From Diplonema papillatum (Eukaryota > Euglenozoa > Diplonemea > Diplonemida > Diplonemidae), in assembly GCA_030068145.1 (NCBI GenBank), contig JAPJBO010000362.1, forward strand, positions 1 through 64,000: a DNA stretch of 64,000 nucleotides, in the 5' to 3' direction. Within the stretch, counting starts at the first letter, position 1; each line of letters starts with the position of its first letter. Below, in pieces: positions 40,490 to 51,884 of the stretch. A program made the position numbers and the translations under genes. Under the pieces are notes generated by a model. It searched no databases and had not been told where the DNA came from. It saw only the letters and a program-made list of their open reading frames with translations.

Positions 40490-40885
40490 TTGCCTTAGGA
40501 CACCTGCGTTAATGTGTAACAGATGTGCCGCCCCAGCCAAACTCCCCACCTGACTGGTGTCTCCAAACGAGGATTCGCGAGCCGAAGCCCGTTTGTCGCT
40601 GGAAACGAATAAGCTACGGATCCGAAGACCCTAACCCCACAAGGGAGCAGCTGCCGTCTTCCCATCATTGGATAAGTAAAGCGACAACAAGAGTAGTGGT
40701 ATTTCATTGTTGCGGCCTCCCACCTATTCTACACCTCTCGTGTCACTGCACAAAGTCAGACTAGAGTCAAACTCAACAGGGTCTTCTTTCCCCGCTGACA
40801 GTTTCAAGTCCGTTCCCGACTAGAGTTGCGCCGCCGAAAGCGCGGAAAAAGTTACCCTTCTGGAGTCACGTAGCGAAAAGCTGGC
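40490..40885. other. No recognised gene (within GH3 intron)
   Basis: Short frames only, between the RGG-rich segment and the element-end block. Confidence 0.35.
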
Positions 40886-41285
40886 ATAGTGTGGTACTCA
40901 TTTGCATGCAAATGACTCCCCACTAACGCAACAAGACGACGAGCTAATGCGAGATACTGGTACCCGAGCCCGTACGCACTCGACAACCTGCTTCCGCAAG
41001 TCAGCCCGAACTTCCTGGTCTCCAGCTGCACGGCCTGTCTCGGTCATTTTTTCAGACTAATATTCTTGTTTTTATTCCGATTTCAATATCCTGTCATCAG
41101 CACCTTTTTAGCCCCGGAAGAAGGTGCGTTAGTGGGTACGTTGAACCGACCAATCAAGATTGCCTGAGTGTTACGCCGTTAATCAATTACTGCAGTACCC
41201 CCCAGTTCACCCAAAAGTTGATCGAGTGTAATCGACGCGTAATCGAGCTAAAGTCACTTTCAGGGGGGCTAGGTGAATTGGCTCA
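40886..41285 (+). mobile_element. Repeat block ending in TGAGCCAATTCACCTA terminus, copy 2
   Basis: Matches 22955-23352, plus the palindrome block (40898-40915) seen at 22153. Only about two TAATCGAG-type units remain. Confidence 0.7.
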
Positions 41286-41617
41286 GTAACATGCATATAT
41301 TTGCAAAAAAAACAATAAAGTGCGCATATATCTGTATATTACCCAATTTTTTTCCCGGAAAAAATTTGGGTTTTTTGAATTAGGGTAGAAAGTTTTTTTT
41401 TTTTGTGCCCATGTTATTTTGACCCCCAAAATTTTCCGCGCGCGCGCGCAAAAATAAAACTTTTCGAGAAAAAAAAAACTTTTCTTGGCTAGGAAACCAC
41501 AACGTCCCCGAAGAGGAGAAACGAAGATTCGGGTTCTCATGAGGACCAGGGGGGCACCAAAAGAGAGAGAAAAAAAGACAGACAAATCCAAAAAACACCG
41601 AATTTCCGCGTTTAGAG

Positions 41618-42357
41618 CATGCTTTGCATCCTGGCTGAGTCTGGCGAGAAATACTCCCCTCCGGGAAAAAATACTCAGACTGAGTCGAGCCTGAGTCCAG
41701 CCTGAGTCGAGCCTGAGTCAGCGCGACTCAGCCAGACTCAGTCTGGACTCAGGCAAACTCAGGCTGGGCGGCTGCACTGTTGAACTACTGTACTGGTACT
41801 GAAGTACTGCACCTGGTCACTTCAGTGGTTGGTCACTGAGGTTTTGGCAGCAAGCTTGCAGATGTGCATGGTGTATCAGACAACAAATTGGGACCCCACA
41901 CACTGCAATCAAGTGGTCCTAACCAGACAAAAATTGAGTGTTGCAAAGGAAACTTGAACACCTGAAATTGGGCCCTAAAGCTGGTCCCGTGCTCACCTAC
42001 AGGCAATTACCTATAATTAACGCTGAACCGCAAAAATCGCGGTTCGTTGAGTACAATACCCTATACCTAACGCTGTAAGCTTTACAAGTTGTCTTGCACC
42101 TGTGTGTGTCGTGCTCAACAGCTTTGTGATGTGGTTCTTGAGGTGGTGCCTAAAGTACCAGATCACTAGTCCCTTTCAGGTGGCTGGGTTTTAATCCTTG
42201 TGATTGCAATTGTGATTGTGATTCTTGGCCCTCACTGCCCCACTGAAGTGACCCGAATATTTGCCCAGCCTGAGTTTGCCTGAGTCCAGACTGAGTCGCC
42301 AGACTCAGGCTGGACTCTGGCGAGACTCAGCCAGACTCAGCCAGGATGCAAAGCATG
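41618..42357. mobile_element. 740-bp TIR element with CTGAGTC subterminal repeats
   Basis: 28-bp terminal inverted repeats begin CATGCTTTGCATCCTGGCTG. The element is flanked by TTAGAG on both sides (41612-41617 and 42358-42363). Many CTGAGTC/GACTCAG copies lie inside both ends. No coding region; non-autonomous. Confidence 0.75.
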
Positions 42358-42821
42358 TTAGAGGCAGGGTTTAACATACTCTGAGTGATTTTGGCGGACC
42401 AGAAAATCGACAATTTGTCACGCCACACTGTGACGTTCGTGTGTGCATGAAGAGACTTTGCGTGTCATTTCGTAGTTGTTTTGCTTTTCTTGTGCTCGAC
42501 TCTCACGTCGTGCGTATCGTTCTGCTTGTTGAGCCAACACACGGCTTCGTCAAAAAGGTTTGGGCAAGGGAGCTACACAGGTGTGCCTACAAAAGACCAT
42601 CACGTCGAACGGCGAAAGAAAACCGCAATTTGTGTCATGTCAGTTGGACACGAAACCTTCTGCTTCACCTTTTTCTTTTGAACGGACCCCTTACCGCCAC
42701 CATGCTACGGTTGCAGTCTGATGCTTGAATGGGAAAACTTGACTTTTTCTTTGAACCAACTACACCCTGAAGGCTGTGTAAAGTTCTCGTATCGAGTGTT
42801 CCTGCTACCGGGGAGGCAGCA

Positions 42822-43033
42822 GAAGACGAGTAACAACCGACGCGAGCGAGCGAAGATGCGGCGAACGAACTCTGCGTCGAACCCGACAACAAAACGGCGT
42901 AGAGGAGCGCCCATCGAAGCGCGGCCATCGCCCAAGCGCCGTGAAGAAGCAGAAATCGACGCGCAACCGATGAACCTGGACGAGCAGTCGAAGGAGTCGC
43001 GAGGCACCAAACGCGCGCCTGAGCGCGACAACC
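42822..43033 (+). pseudogene. LINE ORF2 C-terminal fragment
   Basis: About 70 codons match the end of the intact ORF2 (EIDAQPMNLDEQSK then TKRAPERD). It is diverged and on the opposite strand, so this is an old 5'-truncated copy. Confidence 0.75.
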
Positions 43034-43689
43034 TGTTAACAACCTGTTATCAACCCAAACCTAGAATAAAAGTGCATGCACAATGAAAGTTAGAAAAAAA
43101 ACCCTGTATGAAAATTGGAAAAAAAGTCGCGGTTTCAAAAACCCAGGACCGGGGGTCCCGAGTTACATACACCCCTGCACTTTCCTGTTGAAAAGTTTTT
43201 TTTTTTCCAAAAGTTTTTTTTTCCCGGAGGTTTGGAAAATTTTGCGCGCGCGCGAACATGGGCAAAAAAAAAATTGGGGGTCATCGGCTCCGCGGGAGCG
43301 TTTTAAAAAGACACAAGGTTTAGGTTTTGACCCTGCATGATAACCAGGTTTACACTGGGAAGGACGGGAATCTATCCCTGGTCGGTGACATTTCTTCGCT
43401 GGTCCACGTGGCAGAGCTTTTCGGGATGTAGTAACAGCTCTCTCTGCGCAATGATCTCGGACTCTTCCAAAACCCCTGATGCAAGCACCCGCAGTCGCCA
43501 CTTGGGAAACGATGTACCGTTTGACGTGAGCTTGATGGTGATCCAAAAAAAGTGAGGACAACCCCAAAACGTCAGTTTTGGTGATCCAAAAAGTGAGGAC
43601 ACCTCTCAAACGGCAGATTTGATGAGAGAAGATGGGGGGGTTTTGCTACTGCGAGAGAAAGAGGGGCGCGTGGGAAACGTCGGGCAAAC

Positions 43690-44275
43690 CTTTCATCAGG
43701 TACGTCGACGCGTTCCCCGTCGTTTCGCCCTGCAGGCCGGCGACTGCAGCGACGGCCATGTGGGCCGTGAGCGTCGGGTCCGGGGAGAAGCCCTCCTGGA
43801 ACCGCCCGAAGCGGGGATCTGTGAACAGGTTGATGACGGGGGCGAATGCGATCCCGGCCCCGCACTTGAGCGTTTCGGTGCCGACGGCGTCGTAGATGGC
43901 TTGCACGAGCGAGGTGTTCCACGTGCTGCCCATGGTCAGGGGCATGGGGAAGATCGTGCCGCCGAAGCAGCCGCTGTGCAAGGACTCGTGCTGCCACGCC
44001 ACGGGGATGCCCCACCTGCTGGAGTTGAGCATGAAGCGCTGGACCTCGTCTTGGGCCGCGGGGCCCTGCATCGTGGACGTGCCGATGCTCGTGTTTGCGA
44101 ACTGGGCGATGATGCTCTGTGGCGGGAGGCCGTCCGGCGCGATCAGCTGTACGGAGAGCTCCGCGAGCGACAGCTGCGGAAGCAGCAGGGCCACCCTTTC
44201 GTTCACGGACAGCGACTGGTTCATCCACGGAGGCGTCGCGGCGGTCGCCGCGCAAGCGGCAAACAGCAGCAGCAT
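43690..44275 (-). CDS. GH3 glycoside hydrolase, exon 1 (signal peptide, N-terminal barrel)
   Basis: ATG at 44275 opens a signal peptide (MLLLFAACAATAATPPW), then the start of the GH3 barrel: LSLAELSVQLIAP, SRWGIPVAWQHESLHS, a substrate-loop segment FGGTIFPMPLTMGSTWN, and FAPVINLFTDPRFGR. The exon gives 195 codons plus one base and ends ATGAAAG before GTTTGC. The frame continues 14 codons into the intron before meeting divergent sequence, which supports the donor. It pairs with exon 2 at 38405. The stretch from 44081 upstream is the first unit of the tandem promoter/exon array. Confidence 0.88.
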
Positions 44276-44885
44276 CGTGCTATCGACTTTTGTTTGTGCG
44301 TTGGCTTATTTCTTTCTTTTGTAGCTACTGACACATGGAGTGGGGATTTGACGTGGCGGGCTGAAACAGCAAGATTGCTCTAAAAAACCGTACACCGCGA
44401 GAGTAGGAGAAAGTAGAAAGGGAACCTAGAGTTTTCGTTGACCGCACTACCCTGAGCCCAAATCCTGGACGTGGTTTCAGATGGCAAATTTGGCAAATGA
44501 TCATGGCCAGAAGGTCCTACTTGGGCGGTTCAGTTTCCTCACACATAGCATGTGGCCAAAAAAAAAAAGGGGGGGTTTACACAGGTTCGGCAAGCATAAG
44601 ATGCAAAAAGGGCTCGTAAAATTTTCAGATGGAGAACGGAGGATCGTAGTTGCGATGTTTTGTGGCAGAACCCTGCCGTTGTGTAAGTTTTGATGCTCCT
44701 TGGAGACAATGCCGCAGTCTCGCGTACACGTCCACGATGCAGGGCCCCGCGGCCCAAGACGAGGTCCAGCGCTTCATGCTCAACTCCATCCCGTCGCGGT
44801 TTTACCCTGGGATCTGCCGGTAGGCTTGGCTCGGGATCACACAGTAGGTGTCGCATCTCTGTGTATCACGGCAGCATGCATCTCT

Positions 44886-45080
44886 GCCGATGCTCGTGTT
44901 TGCGAACTGGGCGATGATGCTTTGCGGCGGGAGGCCGTCCGGCGCGATCAGCTGCACGGAGAGCTCCGCGAGCGACAGCTGCGGAAGCAGCAGGGCCACC
45001 CTTTCGTTCACGGACAGCGACTGGTTCATCCACGGAGGCGTCGCGGCGGTCGCCGCGCAAGCGGCAAACAGCAGCAGCAT
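44886..45080 (-). pseudogene. Truncated GH3 first exon, copy 2
   Basis: The signal peptide and residues to FANTSIG are intact, then the sequence enters the inverted segment and reaches a stop after 92 codons in all (stop at 44802). No catalytic region. Confidence 0.85.
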
Positions 45081-45690
45081 CGTGCTATCGACTTTTGTTT
45101 GTGCGTTGGCTTATTTCTTTCTTTTGTAGCTACTGACACATGGAGTGGGGATTTGACGTGGCGGGCTGAAACAGCAAGATTGCTCTAAAAAACCGTACAC
45201 CGCGAGAGTAGGAGAAAGTAGAAAGGGAACCTAGAGTTTTCGTTGACCGCACTACCCTGAGCCCAAATCCTGGACGTGGTTTCAGATGGCAAATTTGGCA
45301 AATGATCATGGCCAGAAGGTCCTACTTGGGCGGTTCAGTTTCCTCACACATAGCATGTGGCCAAAAAAAAAAAGGGGGGGTTTACACAGGTTCGGCAAGC
45401 ATAAGATGCAAAAAGGGCTCGTAAAATTTTCAGATGGAGAACGGAGGATCGTAGTTGCGATGTTTTGTGGCAGAACCCTGCCGTTGTGTAAGTTTTGATG
45501 CTCCTTGGAGACAATGCCGCAGTCTCGCGTACACGTCCACGATGCAGGGCCCCGCGGCCCAAGACGAGGTCCAGCGCTTCATGCTCAACTCCATCCCGTC
45601 GCGGTTTTACCCTGGGATCTGCCGGTAGGCTTGGCTCGGGATCACACAGTAGGTGTCGCATCTCTGTGTATCACGGCAGCATGCATCTCT

Positions 45691-45885
45691 GCCGATGCTC
45701 GTGTTTGCGAACTGGGCGATGATGCTTTGCGGCGGGAGGCCGTCCGGCGCGATCAGCTGCACGGAGAGCTCCGCGAGCGACAGCTGCGGAAGCAGCAGGG
45801 CCACCCTTTCGTTCACGGACAGCGACTGGTTCATCCACGGAGGCGTCGCGGCGGTCGCCGCGCAAGCGGCAAACAGCAGCAGCAT
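45691..45885 (-). pseudogene. Truncated GH3 first exon, copy 3
   Basis: Identical in reading to copy 2, 805 bp away; ends the same way at 45607. Confidence 0.85.
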
Positions 45886-46337
45886 CGTGCTATCGACTTT
45901 TGTTTGTGCGTTCGTTTATTTCTTTGTTTTGTAGCTACTGACACATGGAGTGGGGATTTGACGTGGCGGGCGTGAGCTCGCTAGCTTGAAACAGCAAGAT
46001 TGCTCTAAAAAACCGTACACCGCGAGAGTAGGAGAAAGTAGAAAGGGAAACTAGAGTTTTCGTTGACCGCACTACCCTGAGCCCAAATCCTGGACGTGGT
46101 TTCAGGTGGCAAATTTGGCAAATGATCATGATCAGAAGGTCCTACTTGGGCGGTTCAGTTTCCTCACACATTGCATGTGCTAAAAAAAAAGGGGGTTTTA
46201 CACAGGTTCGGCAGGTATAAGATGCAAGGGCTCGGAAAATGTCCAGATGGAGAACGGAGGATCTTAGTTGCGATGTTTTGTGGCAGAACCCTGCCGTTGT
46301 GTAAGTTGTGATGCTCCTTGGAGACAAAGCCGCAGTC

Positions 46338-46674
46338 TCACGTGCAGAGATGCATGCTGCCATAATACACAGAGATGCAACACCTACTGTGTGATCCCGA
46401 GGCAAGCCTACCGGCAGATCCCCGGGTAAAACCCGCGACGGGATGGAGTTGAGCATGAAACGCTGGACCTCGTCTTCGGCCCTGCATCGTGGACGTGCCG
46501 ATGCTCGTGTTCGCGAAATGGACGATGATGCTCTGCGGCGGGAGGCCGTCCGGCGCGATCAGCTGCACGGAGAGCTCCGCGAGCGACAGCTGCGGAAGCA
46601 GCAGGAACAGCGACTGGTTCATCCACGGAGGCGTCGCGGCGGTCGCCGCGCAAGCGGCAAGCAGCAGCAGGCAT
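46338..46674 (-). pseudogene. Truncated GH3 first exon, copy 4
   Basis: The most diverged copy: the signal peptide is frameshifted, six codons after MNQSL are missing, and a deletion after TSTMQG shifts the frame. The exon order is collinear here, unlike copies 2 and 3. Confidence 0.8.
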
Positions 46675-46809
46675 GGCGCTCGCGTTTATTTCTTTCCTTC
46701 GTGGCTACTGACACATGGGTGGGGATTTGACGTGGCGGGCGTGGGCTGAAGATTCACCCTGCCGCAGCCTCGCGTGCAGAGATGCATGCCGACACAGAGA
46801 TGCGACACC

Positions 46810-47400
46810 TACTGTCATCCCGAGCCAAGCCTACCGGCAGATCCAAGGGCCTGAAGAGGAGCTGCAGGGCACAGCAAACGCGATGCAGGAAGCTGGTACA
46901 ACGCGGATCCCATCGAGAAGCAGCCCTCGGTCACAGCAGTACAAGCATCAGGAGACATGCACGTGCAAAACAGCAGACACGACGCAGGAGGCCGGTGGAG
47001 AGCAACCCACACGGAGACGGGGAGCAAGAGAAGACCGGGTACGTTAGAGGTTCGCAGCCCAGCAATCCCGAGCCAAGCCTACCGGCAGATCTCAAGAAGA
47101 GAGCTGTGGGTCACAGCAGACGCGATGCAGGAGGCTGGTACACTGCGAACCCCATGGAGACCAGAGGCAATAAGAAGCCTCGGAACGATGACCAGATAGA
47201 AGCCCAGCACGCCCGAGCCAAACCTGCCGGCAGATCTCATGACAAAGAAGAGGATACACGTGCAAAACAGCGGAGGCCGGTGGAGAGCAACCCACACGGA
47301 GACGGGGAGCAAGAGAAGACCGGGTACGTTAGAGGTTCGCAGCCCAGCAATCCCGAGCCAAGCCTACCGGCAGATCTCAAGAAGAGACAGCAGACGCGAT
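46810..47400 (+). repeat. Tandem repeat, ~298-bp period, with a recurring 27-bp motif
   Basis: The block at 46964-47100 returns at 47262-47390 (AGACGGGGAGCAAGAGAAGA). A motif starting CCCGAGCCAAGCCTACCGGC occurs at about 46819, 47068, 47209 and 47353. It also occurs near 46396 and, inverted, inside the GH3 array at 44821 and 45626. The long plus-strand frame here is repeat-driven. Confidence 0.75.
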
Positions 47401-47559
47401 GCAGGAGGCTGAGTGCGAACCCCATGGAGACCAGAGGCAATAAGAAGCCCGCGCCACAGACAGTAGGAGAGGCCGGACAAGTTAGGAACAAAAGACGAGG
47501 AGATGTAGATAGTAGTCCAGCACCGACAAAACTCGGCATGTTGTGCCTGCGATGAAGTG

Positions 47560-48340
47560 TCAGCTTGGAACTGTTACGAAACCCTGCAAGTATTCCGCTT
47601 CACTTCGGCGTGGAACTGTTACAATTCCCTGCTAGCTTGGAATTGTTATGAACCCCTGCAAGCATTTCGTTTCAGCGTGGAACTGATACGAATCCCTGCT
47701 AGCACTTCGCTTGCTGTCGGTCTTCGCTTGCGTGTGAGTGTGGGTGAAGGGTCGAGAAAATCGAAGCAAAAAATTTCCCTCCATCCTCTTCCTCGTCGGA
47801 TCCGAGACTCTCTTTTAGCAGGAAAAAAGTCGTGGGGGATAGGAGGCTGGTTCACTCTCAAAGAATCAAGCAAGGAGGGAGATTAAAAAAAGACGTGAAA
47901 AGAACAAGAAGAAGACAAGAGAGAAAAAAAAGGGCAGAAACAGGAGTAGCGGGGGGTGGGGGTGGTGCCCTTGTACTGCAAGGGACGGGCAAGTGGTAGT
48001 TGTAAAATCGTTCTCGAACTGGATGTACGGAGTAGGCAAGTACAGAACAACTGCATTAGTCCAGATTGATAGACTGTATTTTTTTCTGTGAGGCTGCACA
48101 GTTTCTTCAGAAATTCAGGCACTGGCTGCGGTTGTGGGGGGTCATCGGCACGCACTTGTTTGGCGCAATCTATACGTGGTGCAGCGTGGCGGTTGCAAGC
48201 ATTGCTGGTGATCAGAGTCGTTCAAATGATTCAGGTTGTTGTTGTGCTCACCGTTCAGACCCGACATTGTGCAATGCGTGTCAGCTGCTGGGTGGTTATG
48301 AGAAGGGCTACACCGGACACTCAAGCGAGCCTCGGTACTT
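47560..48340. other. No recognised gene
   Basis: Short near-repeats of GGAACTGTTACGAA...CCCTGC at 47570-47700; otherwise nothing supported. Confidence 0.4.
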
Positions 48341-48354
48341 CACCGCGTCTCTCA

Positions 48355-48560
48355 CAGTTTCACTGAAGGCACTGATGCACCGACGAAGGTCTATGAGAGT
48401 TTTGGGTTAGAATGCAAAGAATCTGTAGCAATAATCTGCATCGAACTTCACACAGCTTTCAGTGCGGTTGGTTAAAGAGAGTTGAAGTATGGCTAAAGAT
48501 AAAGTGGTGTCACCTGAGGGGGTAATCTCAGGGCCGCCCACGTGATAAGCCGTTAAGCAT
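48355..48560 (+). repeat. R3 repeat with embedded LINE 3' end
   Basis: R3 sequence interrupted by the LINE-end segment at 48400-48445, which matches the insertion at 38472; part of the target duplication has been lost. Confidence 0.7.
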
Positions 48561-48619
48561 TGAGTTCTTTTAAGTACATGAACCACATGGATTAGCATGC
48601 ACTGTGTCGCCGCTTAAGG

Positions 48620-49345
48620 TTACTTTATGACGTCGTCACCTGTCATTGCGTCGTCAAGGTCGAGTACTTGTGGCACCAGGGGCGCTGGGCTTTCTTGCGG
48701 TTCTGGAGATTGCGTGGGGGGGCACAGGTGCGGACAGGCTTGCACGTTTTTCACTCTCGAGGGCACCGGAGTGCTTGGGGACGTCGGACGTTTCTGGTAG
48801 CTGCTTGCTTTAAGGGCCTTCTTCTTTTTTCGTTGCACCCCTGACTCGGGTGTGGTCGCCTTCGCCTTCTTCCGCTTGCGGCCGGCGATCGGGCTCTCCT
48901 TCGGGGTGCCGAGCACCCTCTTCTTCAACGCTGGTCGTTCGCCGGTCCCTGGCGTTGGTGGCGGCCTCTTGGCCGCCCGTCCGGTCGTCGCCGTCTTCTG
49001 CTTCACCACGGCGGGCGGTGCCTGCGCCGCGCGCTTTCCCGCCGGTGTTTCTCGTTGTACGCCCACCTGGGTGGGTGAGAGGGGTCTCTTCTTCTTTTTG
49101 CTGTGTCCGGGGGTTGCCGGGGCGTTCGGTTCGTTGGGTTGGTGGTGGCCGCGGCGGCAGCACGCTGCCGGTCTCCTCTGCGCCAACGTAGGGAGCCCCC
49201 TGCATTCCTGGCAGGTTCCTCTGCCATGCGTGCGGCAGGCATGATGCCCGCTGCGGCAGCACGCCGCCGCCGTCTTGCACTCGCCGCATTTCGTCGTGCT
49301 GTGCTCCACGCACACCGCGATCGGCTGCCCATAGCCGTTAAGCAT
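48620..49345 (-). pseudogene. LINE ORF2 C-terminal finger domain, different subfamily
   Basis: About 235 codons. The start matches the Cys/His array of the intact ORF2: CVEHSTTKCGECKTAAACC, then a GHHACRTHG segment, then a second CQEC...CCRRGHH unit. A long Lys/Arg/Pro/Thr-rich basic tail follows and ends acidic (DLDDAMTGDD). No reverse transcriptase is present, and R3 repeat adjoins directly upstream (49350-49480). It is a 5'-truncated copy whose tail differs strongly from the element at 15-21 kb. Confidence 0.75.
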
Positions 49346-49484
49346 TGAGTTCTTTTAAGTACATGAACCACACCGTTAAGCAGTGGCTGCCGGCTTATCC
49401 CGTGACACCTTTTATATGTACGTTATTGAAAGAGTAGCGTTGGCACTCTTACAGGTTCGTTCCCTCGTAGCTCGCCCGGGAACG

Positions 49485-50113
49485 AGAGTTAAGTTTTCAC
49501 GGTGGGAAAGTGGCCTCGCCCGCAAGCTCGTTTCCCCGGGACAAAGCAGTCACTCAACCTTCCCTGGTATCAGCTACAGTTACACAGGTAGATTTCTTCA
49601 TACTTCTCCCTCTCTTCTTGGCAGGTCCCGTCGGACAACACTGAGAGCAGAAACTCTGCTGTGCCCTGGGAAACACCCTGAGTGGCTCGCGTCGCGTGAC
49701 TCCGGAAGGGTCACTTTGGCGCGCTTTCTTCCTGGTCTCTCACAGTTTCACTGAAGGCACTGATGCACCGACGAAGGTCTATGAGAGTTTTGGGTTAGAA
49801 TGCAAAGAATCTGTAGCAATAATCTGCATCGAACTTCACACAGCCTTCAGTGCGGTTGGTTAAAGAGAGTTAAGTTTTCACGGTGGGAAAGTGCCCTCGC
49901 CCACAAGCTCGTTTCCCCGGGACAAAGCAGTCACTCAACCTTCCCTGGTATCAGTTACAGTTACACAGGTAGATTTCTTCATACTTCTCCCTCTCTTCTT
50001 GGCAGCTCCCGTCGGACAACACTGAGAGCAGAAACTCTGCTGTGCCCTGGGAAACACCCTGAGTGGCTCGTGTCGCGTGACTCCGGAAGGGTCACTTTGG
50101 CTTTCTTCCTGGC
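49485..50113 (+). repeat. Tandem duplication, 380-bp offset
   Basis: 49485-49734 and 49865-50113 are nearly identical (AGAGTTAAGTTTTCACGG to CTTTCTTCCTGG). Between them is an R3 piece with a LINE-end segment (49785-49830). Confidence 0.85.
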
Positions 50114-50119
50114 GCAACC

Positions 50120-51310
50120 CCCGTGACGGCTGCAAGTGCTGCCGCCTGCAAGCATCCAGAATCGGATTCGTTTTTCCAAAAAGCCGGTATCCTGAGTCTC
50201 CGATTGACCGTTGGAAGCGGTTGCAGTGATCGGGCAGGCTGCCTTTCTGCCAGCTACACATTGCTGAACGCACTTTGTAGTTTATTTGTACTTTGGTTGG
50301 CCAAGTAGGAGTCAGTGGGAAGCGATTCCGCCCTCCTCTCCCCCGCGTGACCTTGGGCCAGGCACAGCGTCATGATGGGTGCCGCGTACCGGCACGCTGC
50401 TGCTTTGTTCGATGAGCCCACAGCTTGGTTACGCACCGCACGTGCGCTCACACCCACCCTGTAATGGTGTAGAGAATACTACGACGATGGCGGAGGGAGA
50501 GATCTCCATGTGGCGCACGGCGGTTTGCACCGCGTCCTTGCCCGGTATCTTCCCCGCGTGCAGGCCGGCCTGTGTATATGGGGCCAGTATGCCCTTGGCA
50601 CCTGTGCCCTAGTGGCGCCGCGTGCAGGCCTCCGCTGAAGAAGTAGCGGGCACAGACTAGGCTTGTTTTCTTGCCGATTTCTGGTATCGGGGAATCTCTG
50701 ATTCGTCGTGACTTTCCTCGGTCTCCCTGGATTCGACTTGAGAGTCCCGAGCAGCACGCAGTGTCAGCTACAAGCAGAATTCTCACGTGGAACCCGGACC
50801 CGCGGGAAAAGACAACTGCGGGGCTAGGATTCCCTCGCTCTATCAAAATGCTTAGCGTGGACGGTGGTCCAGATGTTGTTGCACAATTTTGTGGGGTTAA
50901 TCTTTGCTCTTGTCATTCTAGTTTGGTAGCCATTCGCTTTCTAGTTGTGGGCATTCTAGCTTATTCCCGTTTTTCTCCGTCGTGGCACGAGACGGGGGGG
51001 TGAAAACTGACTTTCAAATGCTTTTCTTTTTATACGCGCCCCGTTCGGTAGGCCCGTAGTAGCCAGTGTTCGGAGGGAACGGGCAAAGCAGAAGCCTAAG
51101 TGCCTAAGGTGGGCTTGCTTGTGGGAAGTACAACGATTCTCAGCTGGCAAAACATCCCGACGAAGGGCCAGAGGAGAGCCGAGAAGCAGGGACACGAGAA
51201 GGCCAACAGAATACCAATGTCAAAGACGATTCGGCCTTCCTCCATCCTAAAGTTATGTGTTGTATGAAAAAGTGTCTGGCGTTGTGCTTACACGCACGCG
51301 CGCACACACT
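50120..51310. other. No recognised gene
   Basis: Short frames only. Confidence 0.35.
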
Positions 51311-51313
51311 TTC

Positions 51314-51317
<4 letters not shown>

Positions 51318-51403
<86 letters not shown>
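51318..51403. repeat. (CA)n microsatellite
   Basis: About 43 CA units directly precede the TIR element at 51414. Confidence 0.97.
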
Positions 51404-51410
<7 letters not shown>

Positions 51411-51810
51411 TACCACCCATTCCACGAAAAAGTGTCACAGATTTCGGCTTTTTTCGGATTTCTGCCGAAAACTTCCATCTGCAGGTCCGAAAATGGTCGG
51501 TTTCGAGATTTTGAGGACACGTTTGAATCCATTGAGGACAGGGCTTTCCGAATATTTGGTCGGATAAAATTTTTGACCGACCCCCCCCCCGGAAATGGAG
51601 GTCGGCACCCGAAAAAATGGGGTCCTGGAGATCGGTTTTTTTTCTCTCTGCATCCAGGAGGGGGTCAGATTTTGATCGCTGGGCTAGCTGGCAGCTTGCC
51701 CATAATCGCGCATCCCAGAACTACTCGAAAACCAAAAGATTTCCCAAAAAGACCTCGAAAATAATTTCCAGACGGCTGCTTTTCACACCGAAAAATCGCA
51801 AAAAAAAAAA

Positions 51811-51884
51811 ATCGGACCGGGGGAATCGAACCATGGCCTACAGGGGCCCAGGAGGGTGCGGTAACCGTTAGGCTATGTTGCCAA
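51811..51884 (-). ncRNA. tRNA-like sequence 1 (degenerate)
   Basis: On the minus strand it has a pol III A-box-like TAGCCTAACGGTTAC and a B-box GGTTCGATTCC at about tRNA spacing. The T-arm and acceptor stems do not pair properly, so it is unlikely to be a working tRNA; it is better read as tRNA-derived. Confidence 0.4.

Larger units (their letters stand above)
41390..43280. mobile_element. AT-rich inverted-repeat structure with GCGCGCGC cores
   Basis: The left side (41400-41480: TTTTTGTGCCCATGTT...TTTTCCGCGCGCGCG...AAACTTTTC) is repeated in inverted, imperfect form on the right (43190-43275: AAAAGTTTTT...TTTTGCGCGCGCG...ACATGGGCAAAAA). It encloses the 740-bp TIR element and a LINE fragment. 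Class unknown. Confidence 0.45.
38406..43689 (-). other. GH3 intron, 5284 bp, filled with mobile DNA
   Basis: Donor AAAG|GTTTGC at 43689 and acceptor CACAG| ending at 38406. It contains R3 repeat pieces with a 42-bp retrotransposon end (38472), the second copy of the 21.5-kb coding fragment, an RGG-rich open segment, the element end at 41270-41285, a 740-bp TIR element, a LINE 3' fragment and AT-rich inverted repeats. Confidence 0.85.
44081..46700 (-). repeat. Tandem array of GH3 promoter and first-exon copies, ~805-bp period
   Basis: Unit starts align at 44081, 44886, 45691 and 46497 (GCCGATGCTCGTGTT). Each carries the first 65 codons of GH3 on the minus strand plus about 500 bp upstream. 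Units 1 and 2 are almost identical. In the segments at about 44720-44885 and 45525-45690 the adjoining exon piece is inverted; the matching segment at 46330-46496 keeps the normal orientation. Confidence 0.9.

Noticed and set aside
36718..44275. Two independent GH3 genes
   Set aside because: The left part lacks a start and N-terminal barrel, the right part lacks the nucleophile; they join exactly in phase at conserved residues.
46782..47555. 257-codon plus-strand frame
   Set aside because: It follows a ~298-bp tandem repeat and a recurrent 27-bp motif; amino-acid content simply repeats and no domain is seen.
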